From Tetrastigma voinierianum (taxonomy: Eukaryota > Streptophyta > Magnoliopsida > Vitales > Vitaceae), in the NCBI GenBank assembly GCA_016808115.1, contig JAEQBH010004666.1, forward strand, positions 124,001-188,000: a stretch of 64,000 nt of DNA. Direction: 5' to 3'. The notes beneath the pieces are model-generated. The model was not told the DNA's origin. It saw only the letters and a list, made by a program, of their open reading frames with translations, and did not search any database. Both the position numbers and the translations under genes were made by a program. Shown piece after piece: positions 47,888 to 58,238 of the stretch. Each line of letters begins with the position of its first letter. Position 1 is the stretch's first letter.

Positions 47888-48869
47888 TCATTCTCTTGAA
47901 GTTAACGAGGGTAGTCAGCCAGGGCGCAGGTTTGGGCGTCGTAGTGGAGTGGCATTATAGTAATTGTACTAATGAGCTACATACGCAGTTTCTCTTCTAA
48001 GAGAATATCAATAATGAATAATGAATAATAATAATAATAATAATACTTGCATGGTTTGTGAAATTATATCTTTTTTTTTAGTAAAAATGGATGTGAATAG
48101 ATTTTTTTTTATTTTTTTATTACATTATAAATCATAATTTATAAATAAACACACATATTAAATAACAAAAAATTCGACATCAACGATGTGTTACAAAATC
48201 TGCGCATATTGCTTTGGGGTCTCACCACAAAGCTCGAGGCACGAGGGCCGCTCAAACCATGCAGCCGGGTGTAGGGGCTGCCATAAGATTCGTCGCTTGG
48301 GCGCGTAAAGCCAGAGCATTTAGACGCTAATGATGGCTGTGCCATTGTCTTATGTTATTATTTTAAAATACATTGTGTAACTCTATATAATATGTATTTT
48401 GTTAAAAGTTTATTATATATGTATAATTTAGTTGGTATATTAAATTTTAAGCAAGAGGAAGGGGATTAAAATTAAAAATATATATATAGTTTTAACCATT
48501 AAATATGTGATAGATATTATCTTAACTGTTTATTTAAATACTACCATTTGTCATCATTTTGATGTTTGTAAATATCAATAAAGACAACATTTCTTCATGT
48601 TGTAAATCTTTTTCATTGATCCATTTGTTCTCTCATTTAGGAATTTGATTACATGGCGGCTGGCATATTTAGAATAATGTTGACATGTCCCACTTCTAAA
48701 ATTGACCACATAATAAGCGGTCCATTTATAAACACCATCCAGTGTGGCCCACCATGAAAGAAAAAATTGGGCCAATAAATCAACGGCCCAACAAGTTTAA
48801 ATTTTTCCTTTTGAAATACTTGACCAACCCAAAATTTTCTTATTTAGGCATCTATCTTCAAAGGACCAG
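47888..48869. other. Spacer with an inverted dispersed repeat
   Basis: It contains an (aat)n microsatellite (48012-48043). The stretch 48170-48450 is the reverse-complement relative of 61790-62040: both carry a gtattttaaaataataacata-like block, a cataataaacttataacaaa-like block and a gccctcg...gctttg...accccaaa block. No coding is seen. Confidence 0.5.
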
Positions 48870-49745
48870 GTTGGGTCGCTAGCCCGGAGAAATGAGGCTA
48901 ACGATTAGGTTAGTCGGGCGATAAGTATATGATCAGCGGCGGCACCTGCCACGTTATAAAGGTCATGGTCACAATCATAGGTGTTTGTATTGAAGCGTCT
49001 TGTTGAACTTTGAAACGGGTAGATCAAAGATTAAAAGCGAGAATTTTTTTATTCTAAGCGTAGATCTATCTAGCGATAAATTTAATGCACCAAAAATGTA
49101 AAAGCGAGAAAAATTGATTTCACGAAAAGGTAAAAAGCGTTTCGGGTTGAAAGCAGAAAATTCTCTGGGAACTCAGGATGTGAAGCAGTTGCGTGGTTAA
49201 GGGTCGTGCGCGAAATCTAGTGACCGAAGAGTTTCGTCGAGTGCGAGGATAGTCGGAATATTTTCTGCAATTTACGGGTGATAAATCGTCACGATGACCC
49301 CGAGGGGCGAGAATTTTCACGAAAATCTCAGGAAGTCGAGAAAATGGCGTGAGGATTAAAGTTCATTTAAAAGAGTGAATGAAAAGAAATAAATAGTTCC
49401 GGCGAGGTTAAACGGTCAGAATGAGACGATATGAGCCAGTATTCAAAATGAGTAATGTGTAAATGATAATAATAATAATATAATAATATTATAAAAATAA
49501 TAAAAGTCAAAAAGCAGGATGCAAGAGGCATTTTTCGTTGGATGGGAAGAGAGAGGTTGTGAGATATTTTTATTTTATTTTTTTCTTTTTTGTTTTTCGT
49601 AAGGTTTGAGTCGAGGGCGAGAAGACAAAGTTGATATATGCGACGGCTCGTGTGATGTGCGCCCAAATCGGGGTCCGTTGAAGCTGCAGTCAACATGAAT
49701 ATGGTGGATGTCGGGTTGCAGAAGCGCCACTTCGAAAAGTGTTAA
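48870..49745 (+). mobile_element. Family A-like LTR fragment, + strand
   Basis: It matches 62908-63560 in order: gttaagggtcgtgcgcgaaatctagtgacc (near 49196; compare 63193), agtcggaatattttctgcaattt (49250; compare 63251), and a purine block followed by a T-rich block. It ends in an 11-base G run (49746-49756) next to the family B LTR, so the 3' part is missing. Confidence 0.6.
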
Positions 49746-49795
49746 GGGGGGGGGGGTACCCGCATGCGGGGAGCTACCCAGTGTCTAACTCTGCA

Positions 49796-51635
49796 TGTGA
49801 AACTTTTGTCTAAGAAATCCAATATAATCACAATGATACAATTATGGATAAGCGGCTTCTTGGGCCCTACTACATTATGTAAAAAACATACTAGCCCATG
49901 AATCCCTTATGTATCCAATGGTTCTAAGAGTTCAAATCGTTTACTCTTATCTGACGTATATTATGCGATTACAAATACGTGTAAGCGTCGTAACCGCACT
50001 CACTAGGCCTTCTTCAAAGATCTCAGGCTTCTGGGACGAGCCGAGTCCCTCGCACGCTCCTGTGCACTGTAAAATGGTCCTCGACAGCAAGGTGTTAATC
50101 TTGAGTAATAGTGAAATCGCCACACTAAGTGGGCTCTTGCCTTTAAGTGCGGTCACCGATGTTCCAAATTAACACATTCAAGCAAATGTAGTCTCTTGAA
50201 TATACATGTGCAGCTCGTATACCGAGGTCCTCACCTGCATTCTCACTCTAGCTAAGCCATGAGAATTGTTGTTTTTATTGAGTGGACAACCCTCCGATGT
50301 ATATATATCGATTGGCGTCCCGACGATTGATATATTAATTGTTGTGGATTTCTGCTCGATGAATATCAATTGGGCTCAGTGATTGATATTTTTAATTTGG
50401 ACTACTCAGATAATTAATATTAGACAACCCCTCAGAACGTTTCTCTAGGCTCATCTCATGCTCGTAACTCCTTAGTCTGGGTGTTCTAGTGCATATGGAA
50501 TGCATGTATCACGGTCCAAATCTGATGTCACATGTAAATATATAAACATGCATATATTTAAGAACATTCAATTCACACAATCATGTCGTATAAATTCTCA
50601 TTCATTCATCAAAATTAGCTCACTTGAAATTTAATGATCAAATTCCTGAACACAATTTAATTTAAATCCTTTCGACCAAGCACATATTTTCACAAAAATA
50701 TATGTTTAGAACACTGTTTCGGGAACAGTAAAACCCTAGGAGTTCTTGTTCTTTCAAGCCACGATTTGCTCCGATTCACTTGGTGAACTCGCCGGGTTTC
50801 CGCGGCTCCACACAAACCAGCCCATGATTTATTATACAAAAGCAATTTATCCTGCTTCCAGCCATGGGCGATCCGCAATTTGCTCCGTTTTAGCTTTAAA
50901 ATCATATCAATTGATCCAAGGTTTGAGGCAGAATCAGCGTAGATTCGAGCCTCGAGCTAACCGGAAGCATTAATATAGTGCTAAGCGAAGAATCGCAAAG
51001 GCAGTGGGAGAAACCTAACTCTGGGATTTTCAAAAACTCACAATCTCAAGACAATACTTGGCGGCCCTCTCGGGGGTGGAAGGGTTCTCTCCCTTTTGTC
51101 AGAAGGCGTCGACGGTCGGTTGCACGAAGCTTAGAGAGGAAGGAAGGCAGCTCTACCAGAAAATGAATCCAATGACTCACCTTTCTCCCTTTCTTTTCCT
51201 TCATCTCCACGTTTTCTCACATTTTAGAGTAAAGGATGAGGACAAATTTGTTATTATTTGTCATTTCTCATTGAAATTAATTTATGTGGCGTATGTCAGC
51301 CTTCGAGTTTTGACATTCGACGTGTATCTGGTGTCGTTTTTAGGTATTTACTCATACCACTTATGTACGTGATTACGTGTTATATGTGACTTTCGTCGCA
51401 TCAAAATTAGTTTTTCACGGCATTTCAATCTGCCTCGAAAGAAAACGTGTGAGTATTTGACGAAATTTATGCGTGGCATAGCTAGATTTCTCGCGAGACG
51501 AGACCCAACTGCAATCCGTTTTGTCACCCGATATCTAGAGAATAAATTAAGGATTTTTAACCGAAATTAACAATTTTGTAATCGAAATTACGATTTTACC
51601 CTTTTTCCAGAAATTGGAATTTCTCGGGTCTTACA
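49796..51635 (-). mobile_element. Left (3') LTR of element B, 1.84 kb
   Basis: On the minus strand it starts TGTAAGACCCGAGAAATTCC at 51635. It matches 58239-60119 along its length and the solo LTR at 33001-34877. The similar lengths of the three copies (1840, 1881, 1877 bp) support the borders. Confidence 0.8.
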
Positions 51636-51650
51636 TTCTCCCCTCCTTAA
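51636..51650 (-). other. Polypurine tract of element B
   Basis: The minus strand reads ttaaggaggggagaa directly before the 3' LTR start TGTAAGACC, a textbook plus-strand primer site. Confidence 0.8.
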
Positions 51651-51779
51651 AAGGAATTTCGTCCCAAAATTCTGGACAATCACAATAACTCACATGCATA
51701 TGCAACGTGCGCCACTCCTCGGCACGTAACAACCATTTAAATCTTAAACGACTAAACCACGATCATCCCAAACGTAGCG

Positions 51780-52240
51780 GCAGTGGCCCGCATCGTGTCC
51801 TCGCGCCTCCCACGTAGCCCTCCACCCATAGTGCCCCATAGCAATTCCCCACTAGCCTCACGGTCTCAGATCTCAAAACCCGATCACCCGGCTTATCAAC
51901 ACACACACTCGGTCCCTCCTCGAAGGTCCCATCCGTGTCAACCTCAATCTGTCCCTAATCCACCACATGAGCAGGATCTGGAGTATATCTTCAGAACATG
52001 GAGACGTGAAACACCTCGTGGACACCTGACATGCTGGGCGGTAACGCCAACCGGTACGCAACAATGCCTATTCTCTCGAGTATCTCGAAAGGTCAAATGA
52101 ACCTCTGCGATAGCTTCCCACGCGTCGAATCCTTGACCACTCCTTCTGTGCATCACCTTCAGAAGCGCCATTGATCCCCAACCTCGAACTCTAAGGGTCG
52201 ACGCCGACATCCGCATAGCTCTTTCCGCTGCTCGAGCCGT
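51780..52240 (-). pseudogene. Integrase C-terminal tail of element B pol
   Basis: This is the region after the integrase core that leads to the end of pol. The minus strand carries MSGVHEVFHVSM (about 51996-52032), RYTPDPAHVVD (51960-51995), then QIEVDTDGTFEEGP and DRVLRSETVRLV (51855-51955), all conserved in plant chromovirus-like pol. In this frame two stops fall where relatives have Trp or Arg (after HVSMF and after AHVVD), consistent with G-to-A changes of TGG. The further end (WVEGY..., ATYPF region) is faint. The protein ends about 130 bp before the polypurine tract. Confidence 0.75.
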
Positions 52241-53010
52241 GAGAAGACGCTGTCGTATCGGGCCTCACCTTCCTGAGGTACCCGACCGCCTCAGACCGGA
52301 TGGAGCTCTCCTCCACCCTACCCAACATAATGGTGACCGCACGGCCCATATAGTGCTCATACTTGCCATCCAGATACTGGCCTCTCGATAACTCGTCGTC
52401 AGTAGCATTCCACTAAGGGCAAATGCTCCCAGCCTACCCTTATGATCCAGACAAGATGCTTCAGAGCATGTCCCTCTTCAACACCCAGATACCCTCTCGT
52501 GACCGACCATCTCTGCCTAAGGGTGGAATGTCGTGACCATAGTCGTAGCCATGTGCCCATACTGAAACTCTTCCAAGTTAAGGCCGTAAACCCGGGTCCC
52601 TATCCAACACTATGGATACCGGGCATCTATGCAGTCGACTGGCCTCTCGCAATGTACAACCTGCAGCACTTCCGCTATGCGAAGGTCATCCGCGACGGGC
52701 TAGAAAATGTGCCACCCGTGAGCCGGTCCACTATCACCCATACCGCGGGCCATGCTTGCCGCATCCAGCGGGTAAGTGGGTCACAAAGTCCATCGTGACG
52801 CGTTCCCACTTCCACCGCCCACCAGCGGGCCGGGCAGCCCGCTTCCGTGCTCTCGCCCTTAACTCCGCTCGACATGTGAGATAACGCCGAACAAATCCCC
52901 TACATGTCTCTTCATCCCACTCCAATAGTACCGCGACGGCGTCTGCACATCTTCGCGGCCACTGGATACGCACGACAAATCGAGAGCAGCGTGGAAAAAC
53001 TCCCCGAGAA
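52241..53010 (-). pseudogene. Integrase of element B, degenerate
   Basis: From right to left on the minus strand: a FVRRYLTCRAE remnant (zinc finger region, about 52870-52900), RPAGGRWKWERVTMDFVTHLPAG (52745-52850), and VWVIVDRLTGGTF (52690-52740), the core start with its first catalytic Asp as MDF. MTFAE (52670-52685) follows. The LHGVP and SDRDPRF blocks that should come next, and the DGQSE block, are only faintly traceable between 52300 and 52650. It lies between RNase H and the C-terminal tail, the canonical place. Frameshifts are frequent. Confidence 0.75.
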
Positions 53011-53329
53011 TCTCTCTCTCAATCAGTCAACTGGGAACTACTACTCGTCCCTATCGAAGACTACCATCTCGCGTGGAATGGGGCCCAAATTTCGTCACCT
53101 CCGTACCGGGACCGTACTGGCCCCCGATGGACATTATTTCAAGGGCCATGCCACCGGAGTCAATCACCAAGCAATGTGTAGACTGCGGTAGCCACTAAAC
53201 TCCCCCCAAGGTACCTCGAGTCTCGTCACGCATCAGAGCCCAACCATCCCACAGCCTCGAGCATCCGCCGCCCCGGTAGCTTTGCGAGCGGAAGCCAATG
53301 CTCCTCGTGACTTCCTCGACCGAGTGCAT

Positions 53330-53700
53330 CAGCCACCACATTCGGGCCTTTACCGGATGGTAATGCAAAGTGAAGTCATAATCCCTCTAGGAACTTCATC
53401 CATCCGTGTTGCCTCATACTGAGGTCCCGCCGCGTGAAAAGGTTACTTCGTGACTTTACGGTCTCGAGTATACTCGAACTCCTCGCTATATAAGTAGCTG
53501 GGCGCTAAATCTTCAAGGTGAAGACTACTACCGCCAACTCCATGTCGTGTGTGGGGTACTCGCATTCTTCTAACCACAAGTAGAACCATAAGCCACTACC
53601 TCCCGACCGCATCAAAACACATCCCAATCCGACCGTTGAGGCATCACAATACACCGTGTACCCTGCCTCCGTCCGGGATTCATCAAGCACGGGAGTCGGC
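53330..53700 (-). pseudogene. RNase H domain of element B, degenerate
   Basis: The minus strand opens with EAGYTVYCDASTVGLGCVLM (about 53600-53690), the start of RNase H with the catalytic Asp of CDAS. It continues with ECEYPTHDMELAVVVFTLKI (53510-53580), and after frameshifts RQHGWMKFLEGL and YDFTLHYHPVKA (53345-53420). These are the usual blocks in order. The segment YASRQLKxHE that should lie between is replaced by GLWFYLWLEE, which looks like an indel-scrambled version. Confidence 0.8.
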
Positions 53701-53764
53701 AGTCTCCTTCAACCCCCGGAATGCCTCCGCATCGGTCATCCCAATCAAACTCGACCTCCTTCCG

Positions 53765-54600
53765 GTCAACCTAAACAGGCCGCTATCCCGGAGAAATCCT
53801 CAATGAATCTTCCGTAATACCGAGCCAATCCCAAGAAACTATGTATCTCGGATCGACGGCCTCCCCAACTCATCACCGCCTCGACCTTCCTCAACAGATC
53901 GACACTCGCACGCCGACACCACATGTCCCAAAATCTCACCTCGCAGCCGTAACTCACACCTCATCGGGCTCGCGCGTACGTACCCGATGGCCCTTCAACA
54001 ACTCGTGAAACAATCCTCGCGATACTCATGCTCCCACTGATCGGGAGCAGATCAAGACGCCATCCACGGCGACTACCAAATCTGATCTAAATAGGGTCTT
54101 AGGGCTGATCCTATGCAGAAGCAGATCCATGAATGTTTACCGGGCGTGATTCTACTATTAATCAAAGGGCATCACCGTAAACTCAAGTGCCCATAACGCG
54201 TCCTAAACGCTGTCTTAGGAATATCTCAGATCCCTAACTCCTCGCCACCGATGGTAACGCGGCAAGGTCTATCTGAGTAGACTCGCGCTTCCTTCCTAGA
54301 CCGATCAAACAAATCGTCATTACCCGATAATGGGTACCGATTCTGATCGTAACCCTCGTTCAACCTGTCTGTAGTCAATGCATACGCTTGAAGGGTCTTG
54401 TCCTTCTTCTTCCAGAAACAACCGAGCGCCCATGGTGAACCGCTCTGGGCCTAACGAACCCTTGCTCAATAGCTCCCGTAATCGACTCGAGTTCCCGCAA
54501 CTCACCCCGTGCCAATCCATGCGCAGTCATAGAGATGGGTGAAGTACCGTGGTGTAATCTCGATACCAAAGTCTACATACTTTGATACTACTGAGGTAGA
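53765..54600 (-). pseudogene. Reverse transcriptase of element B, degenerate
   Basis: Minus strand, right to left: ISMTAHGLA (PYRMAP region) near 54520, LRELLSKGS and the FTMGARLF stretch near 54420-54470 (KGFIRPSVSPWGAPVLF in relatives), then CIDYRQVERG near 54350-54370. The central part with FIDD (about 54000-54200) is too scrambled for me to read. The end is clear: VEAVMSWGGRRSEIHSFLGLARYYGRFIEDFSGIAACL at 53769-53880, preceded by a VRFWDM (VSFLGHV) remnant. It runs directly into RNase H. Confidence 0.75.
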
Positions 54601-54679
54601 CCTAAGTCTCATGTTTCTCCGCCCTTCTAGGTAAGGCGCCTCGCTGTACTAACCCGCAACCGGCCCCCTACACTCTCGA

Positions 54680-54950
54680 CTCATATGTCATCTGCGCAAA
54701 ATATCATAAACAGCCCCCTTGAAGACCACACGAGTACCTGGTCCCGCTGCGGTAGCGGTAACCTTCGCGCCACAATCGATAACAACCCCGTAGGGCCGGG
54801 CCAACCAATCCATCCCCAGGATGACATCGAACTCTGACATGTCCATGATCCTCTGGTCCACTGTAAGTAGAGTCCCCGAGATCTCCAGCTCACAACCTCG
54901 ACATATCATTCCTATTCTCGCCCTAATCCCTGTGGGAACCCTCACGCCAC
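54680..54950 (-). pseudogene. Retropepsin-like protease of element B, partial
   Basis: An 85-codon minus-strand frame (54688-54945) carries MRVPTGIRARIGMICRGCELEI, ..DMSEFDVILGMDWLARPYGVVIDC, the C-terminal half of gypsy retropepsin-like proteases. The N-terminal DTGASHSF box that should lie just upstream is absent: 54960-55120 is unrelated DNA ending in ctcgggtgttacgg, which looks like an LTR terminus, so a small insertion or deletion may have removed it. Without the catalytic Asp this protease cannot work. Confidence 0.7.
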
Positions 54951-55120
54951 AAAGGCTCCTCTAAGGTCTCAACCCTCTAAGCCCAACTCATCACAACTAT
55001 TTAAGAATGCAATGAATGCGGGCACTAACAAATAACACTTGTACTCCATAAAGTAGATAAAGAAAAACGTGCACTCCCCAGATGACGATCAAGCACCACG
55101 ACTCAGCTCGGGTGTTACGG

Positions 55121-56260
55121 CGTAGACACGCCCGACTCCCGATGTCCCCGCCTTATGGCCTCATCCTCGCCCTCTACTCCATACTCCGCCTCTCGCCCGC
55201 CTCGTGAAACGCGGTGCCCGTATAGCTCCCCTCAAACCGAGACTGCCCCTCCGTCTGTACTGCGGCCGTGGTGAATGTATCAGATCCTCTCCCCGTCCCA
55301 GCATCGACTGACTCCGGTGATCCCAAAAACCCCGATCCCCGTCTCGGGGGCAATCCGCCTCATGTGTCCAGTCGACAAATGGTAGCACACCATCCGGTCC
55401 CGCACCCCGCAACTCTATCCGTCCCAAACACGGATAGCCGTGACTCGAGATCCTCGCTGAACTGTAGTGCCCTCTCGTCTCTTCCCTCGAACTGAGGAAG
55501 ACTGACCGTCCTTCCTTCTTGCCACTTCAATACCGCAGATCCCGAGTGCTCCGAAAGCATCCTCTATCTCTCTCTATGGTCCCAGTGGTCGTCCAACCAT
55601 GGAATCCATATCCCGTAGAAAGCAAGCCTCCCATATCCCGCCCGAACGGACAACTTCTACCCATTCTCGAATCTCCTCACCTCGCCGGGACTAAGGCCAC
55701 GTAATCATCGCTAGGGAATCGGGCTAACTCTTTGAATTCTAGCCACATAGTCCATCACAAGCCATCGCCCTCGCTTCGCCTCTAGAACTCCCGAGCCTTC
55801 GTATGCCCTCAAGTAGCTTCCTGAAAAATACTTTACCTATGAAACGCCTCCCCGAAACCTACCCATGTCATAACCCCACGCCTCTAGAAGTCCTAACCCA
55901 TCTCCACCATACCCGGGCCTTGCCCTCTCTTCTAGCCGGAATGCAAACAACTTGGATCCTCGGTCGTATGCCCGAGGTGATCCCATAGCCTCTGCAGTAC
56001 ATTCTCGATGTTAACTGGTATTGGTCCGCCACCATCGGATCTCCTCCCCGAATGTTCCGAGTGACATGATGTGCCCTAAACCTCTGAGGTTGGCCAGACC
56101 TTCCCGCCACTACCGCTACGCCGGCTCGTGGCGATAGCAGCCGCAACACCTACAGCCTCAAAGAAAGGCATGATCAAAATACGGCGCCGTCAAATGTCGA
56201 TGGTGCCTCGACCAATGCCCTTCCGTGGACGCCCCTACGCCCTCGTCTCTCACTGGCCAT
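55121..56260 (-). pseudogene. gag: gag of element B, degenerate
   Basis: The ATG at 56258-56260 (minus) begins MASERRGRRGVHGRALVEAP and runs 28 codons to a stop. This start is supported by its basic N-terminus and position. Later pieces include LQFSEDLESRLSVF (about 55420-55470), a first knuckle remnant (VAGCGTGWCATICRLDT, 55360-55410), and a second (DWTHEADCPRDGDRGF, 55310-55360; relatives have CGQxGHxxRDCP). Then comes a long GRGR/PRP-rich tail (55161-55300), all typical of gag in chromovirus-like elements with two knuckles. The Cys/His pattern is damaged in both. Confidence 0.7.
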
Positions 56261-56719
56261 CTTACACAATTAAACATGGGTAGATTAAATTTTTAATGCA
56301 AAGATTCTAGGCTCAAACACAAATTTCCGAGACACTATTTATACAATCGAAAAAAAAAAATATTTCACACACCACGAATCAGATATTTATAGTAATTACA
56401 ATATAAATATTCCATATATTAAATCATACACAAGAAAAGTTTTAAAAATTTTGTACTATTTTTTATTTTTTATTTTTTTGAAAACCCTGTGAATAGTGTT
56501 CAAATTAGCTGACCTAAATAGTGCATCATTACCCAAATCGGGTCGGGTGCACAAGGCGCACACCCAACCCAAAGTCACGCTGGCGACACCGCGCCACAAG
56601 GCGCTTCGTTGTGTCGCGGCGCCGCTTACGCGCATGAAGAAGTTGGTCACGCGCATCGCGCAAGTACGCCTAGCGCAGTCGCTGGGCTACCGGGCGTAAT
56701 CGTCGCATTAAGCTCGTGG

Positions 56720-57310
56720 CCCTTCCTGTGTCGCGACCTCAAATCGATGTCGCGACCAGCCTCTTCTCTTCCCATAGAAACGCCCCTGTCGTGACCAAAA
56801 CCTTGGTCGCGACATCAAACCACAACAAGGCGTACCTTAATCCATAGTCAGCGATGATCAAATCGATGTCGCTGGACTCAAACGGTCGCGACACCGCTTT
56901 CCCGCCCACTCTGCCAAAAAGGTCGCAGAACACCAAACCAGTCGCACCCTCCCGAGACTAACCCTATGTCGCGACATCGCTTTGTTCAATGGCCTGTGTC
57001 GCGACGCTCAAAACCAGTCGCGACCTCCCTTCTCGTCAGCCCAAATAATAGCCCAGTCGACTTCAAAATGGGGTCGCGACACCAATTTCATAGGGCGCCT
57101 GTATCAGCCTGCCGCCATCAAATCGATGTCGCAACACCAAAAGTCCAGCCAAAGGCTCCACCCCGGGCGACACCAAAAACAGTCGCTGCTTCGAGACCCG
57201 CCGTTGTCCAGCCAGGTCGCGACGCCACTTCCTGGTCGCTACCTCACGCCCAACCAAACCAGGTCGCGACCTCCATTCGATGTCGCGACCTCAAATCGGG
57301 TCCTCTCGAC
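56720..57310. repeat. Cluster of TCGCGAC palindromic repeats
   Basis: tcgcgac occurs near 56731, 56751, 56808, 56886, 56970, 56999, 57017, 57073, 57218, 57264 and 57283, usually preceded by g(g/t) and followed by (c/a)(t/c)c. Several pairs bracket ctcaaatcgatg. The core TCGCGA is a perfect palindrome containing two CpG sites. Confidence 0.8.
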
Positions 57311-58199
57311 CGCAACCCCCTTTTTCTTCAAAGTCCCCGCAAATTCTTTCCTCGTGCTACTCCTAAAAGATGCGCAAATTCCCCAACTCACGGCTATTTT
57401 CTCCCTCCTCACAATATAATCTGGGCAAGAGTCCATCCAAATACAGACCAAATTTTTTTTTTTTTCCTATCTGCTACTGGAAAAATACCCCAAAAAAAAA
57501 ATAAATTCATCATTTTTTTTTTCCTTTCTCCAATCCACACGGGAAGACACTAAAAAAAAATATACCTATTTTTTTTTTCTTTTAATTCTAGAAAACGGCC
57601 CAGAATTTCCTCAAAGCCCCCTTATATAACACTAACTCCTAGAAACACCTCAAATTATTAAAATTTGATTTCATTATTCAACAACTCAAATAAATTTATT
57701 AAAATTTATTTTTTTATAGCTTCCTCCGCTTTACTCACCGTAAACTCCAAAATATTTCTAACACACCTATGCTAATCATGCACACAAACCATCATAACAT
57801 ATCACAAACCATGTTATAAACATCATCTACATAACACACAACTCATGTTATACACGCACCACACATCAAACACCATGGCGGTAAAGGATTCTATACCCAA
57901 GGATTTCCTAGGTAATCTCATACCTAATTCAACATCGAACCACACCTAGTGGTGATGTTCTTACTCGACTATGGCCTAAGCCCAAATCCTCAATCTCTAG
58001 GTTTCCATATACCTAGACTCTACATCAAACCACCCAAGTGGTGATGGATACCCAAACCCGAGCTCCCTAGGTATTCGTGATACCCATGCTCGATACACTG
58101 CCACGGGCGCCCGTAGGTCCTTTGACTACCCACAACTCCATAATAGTTTAAGTGGATGTCGCAATCTCGACGCTCACTTCAAAATCCCGTGCAAATCTC

Positions 58200-58238
58200 C
58201 TCAGATTCCGGAGCTCTACCCAAATACAACACTCCGCA
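58200..58238 (-). other. Possible degenerate primer binding site of element B
   Basis: On the minus strand the sequence after the LTR end reads ...tttgggtagagctccgg, which loosely resembles a Met-tRNA PBS (tttggtatcagagcc). A related sequence lies outside the left LTR at 49764-49795. Confidence 0.3.

Larger units (their letters stand above)
56261..58238 (-). other. Leader between 5' LTR and gag of element B, repeat-rich
   Basis: It contains three parts. 56700-57320: GC-rich DNA with eleven or more tcgcgac words, often as ggtcgcgacctcaaatcgatgtcgcgacc. 57440-57850: AT-rich with A and T runs. 57880-58110: about three units with cctaggta..tacctag and aaaccaccyagtggtgatg. The 195-codon + frame at 56966-57553 follows from the tcgcgac repeats and is not a gene. 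2 kb is long for a leader, so a nested insertion is possible. Confidence 0.5.

Noticed and set aside
49746..49760. G-run followed by taccc as a polypurine tract of a + strand element
   Set aside because: No + strand LTR start follows; the next sequence belongs to the minus-strand family B LTR.
53549..53806. + strand frames over 51.8-56.1 kb
   Set aside because: They are antisense shadows of element B gag-pol, whose conserved blocks read on the minus strand.
56966..57553. 195-codon + strand open frame rich in Arg, Pro, Ser
   Set aside because: It follows from the tcgcgac repeat composition, overlaps a retroelement leader on the other strand and contains no domain.
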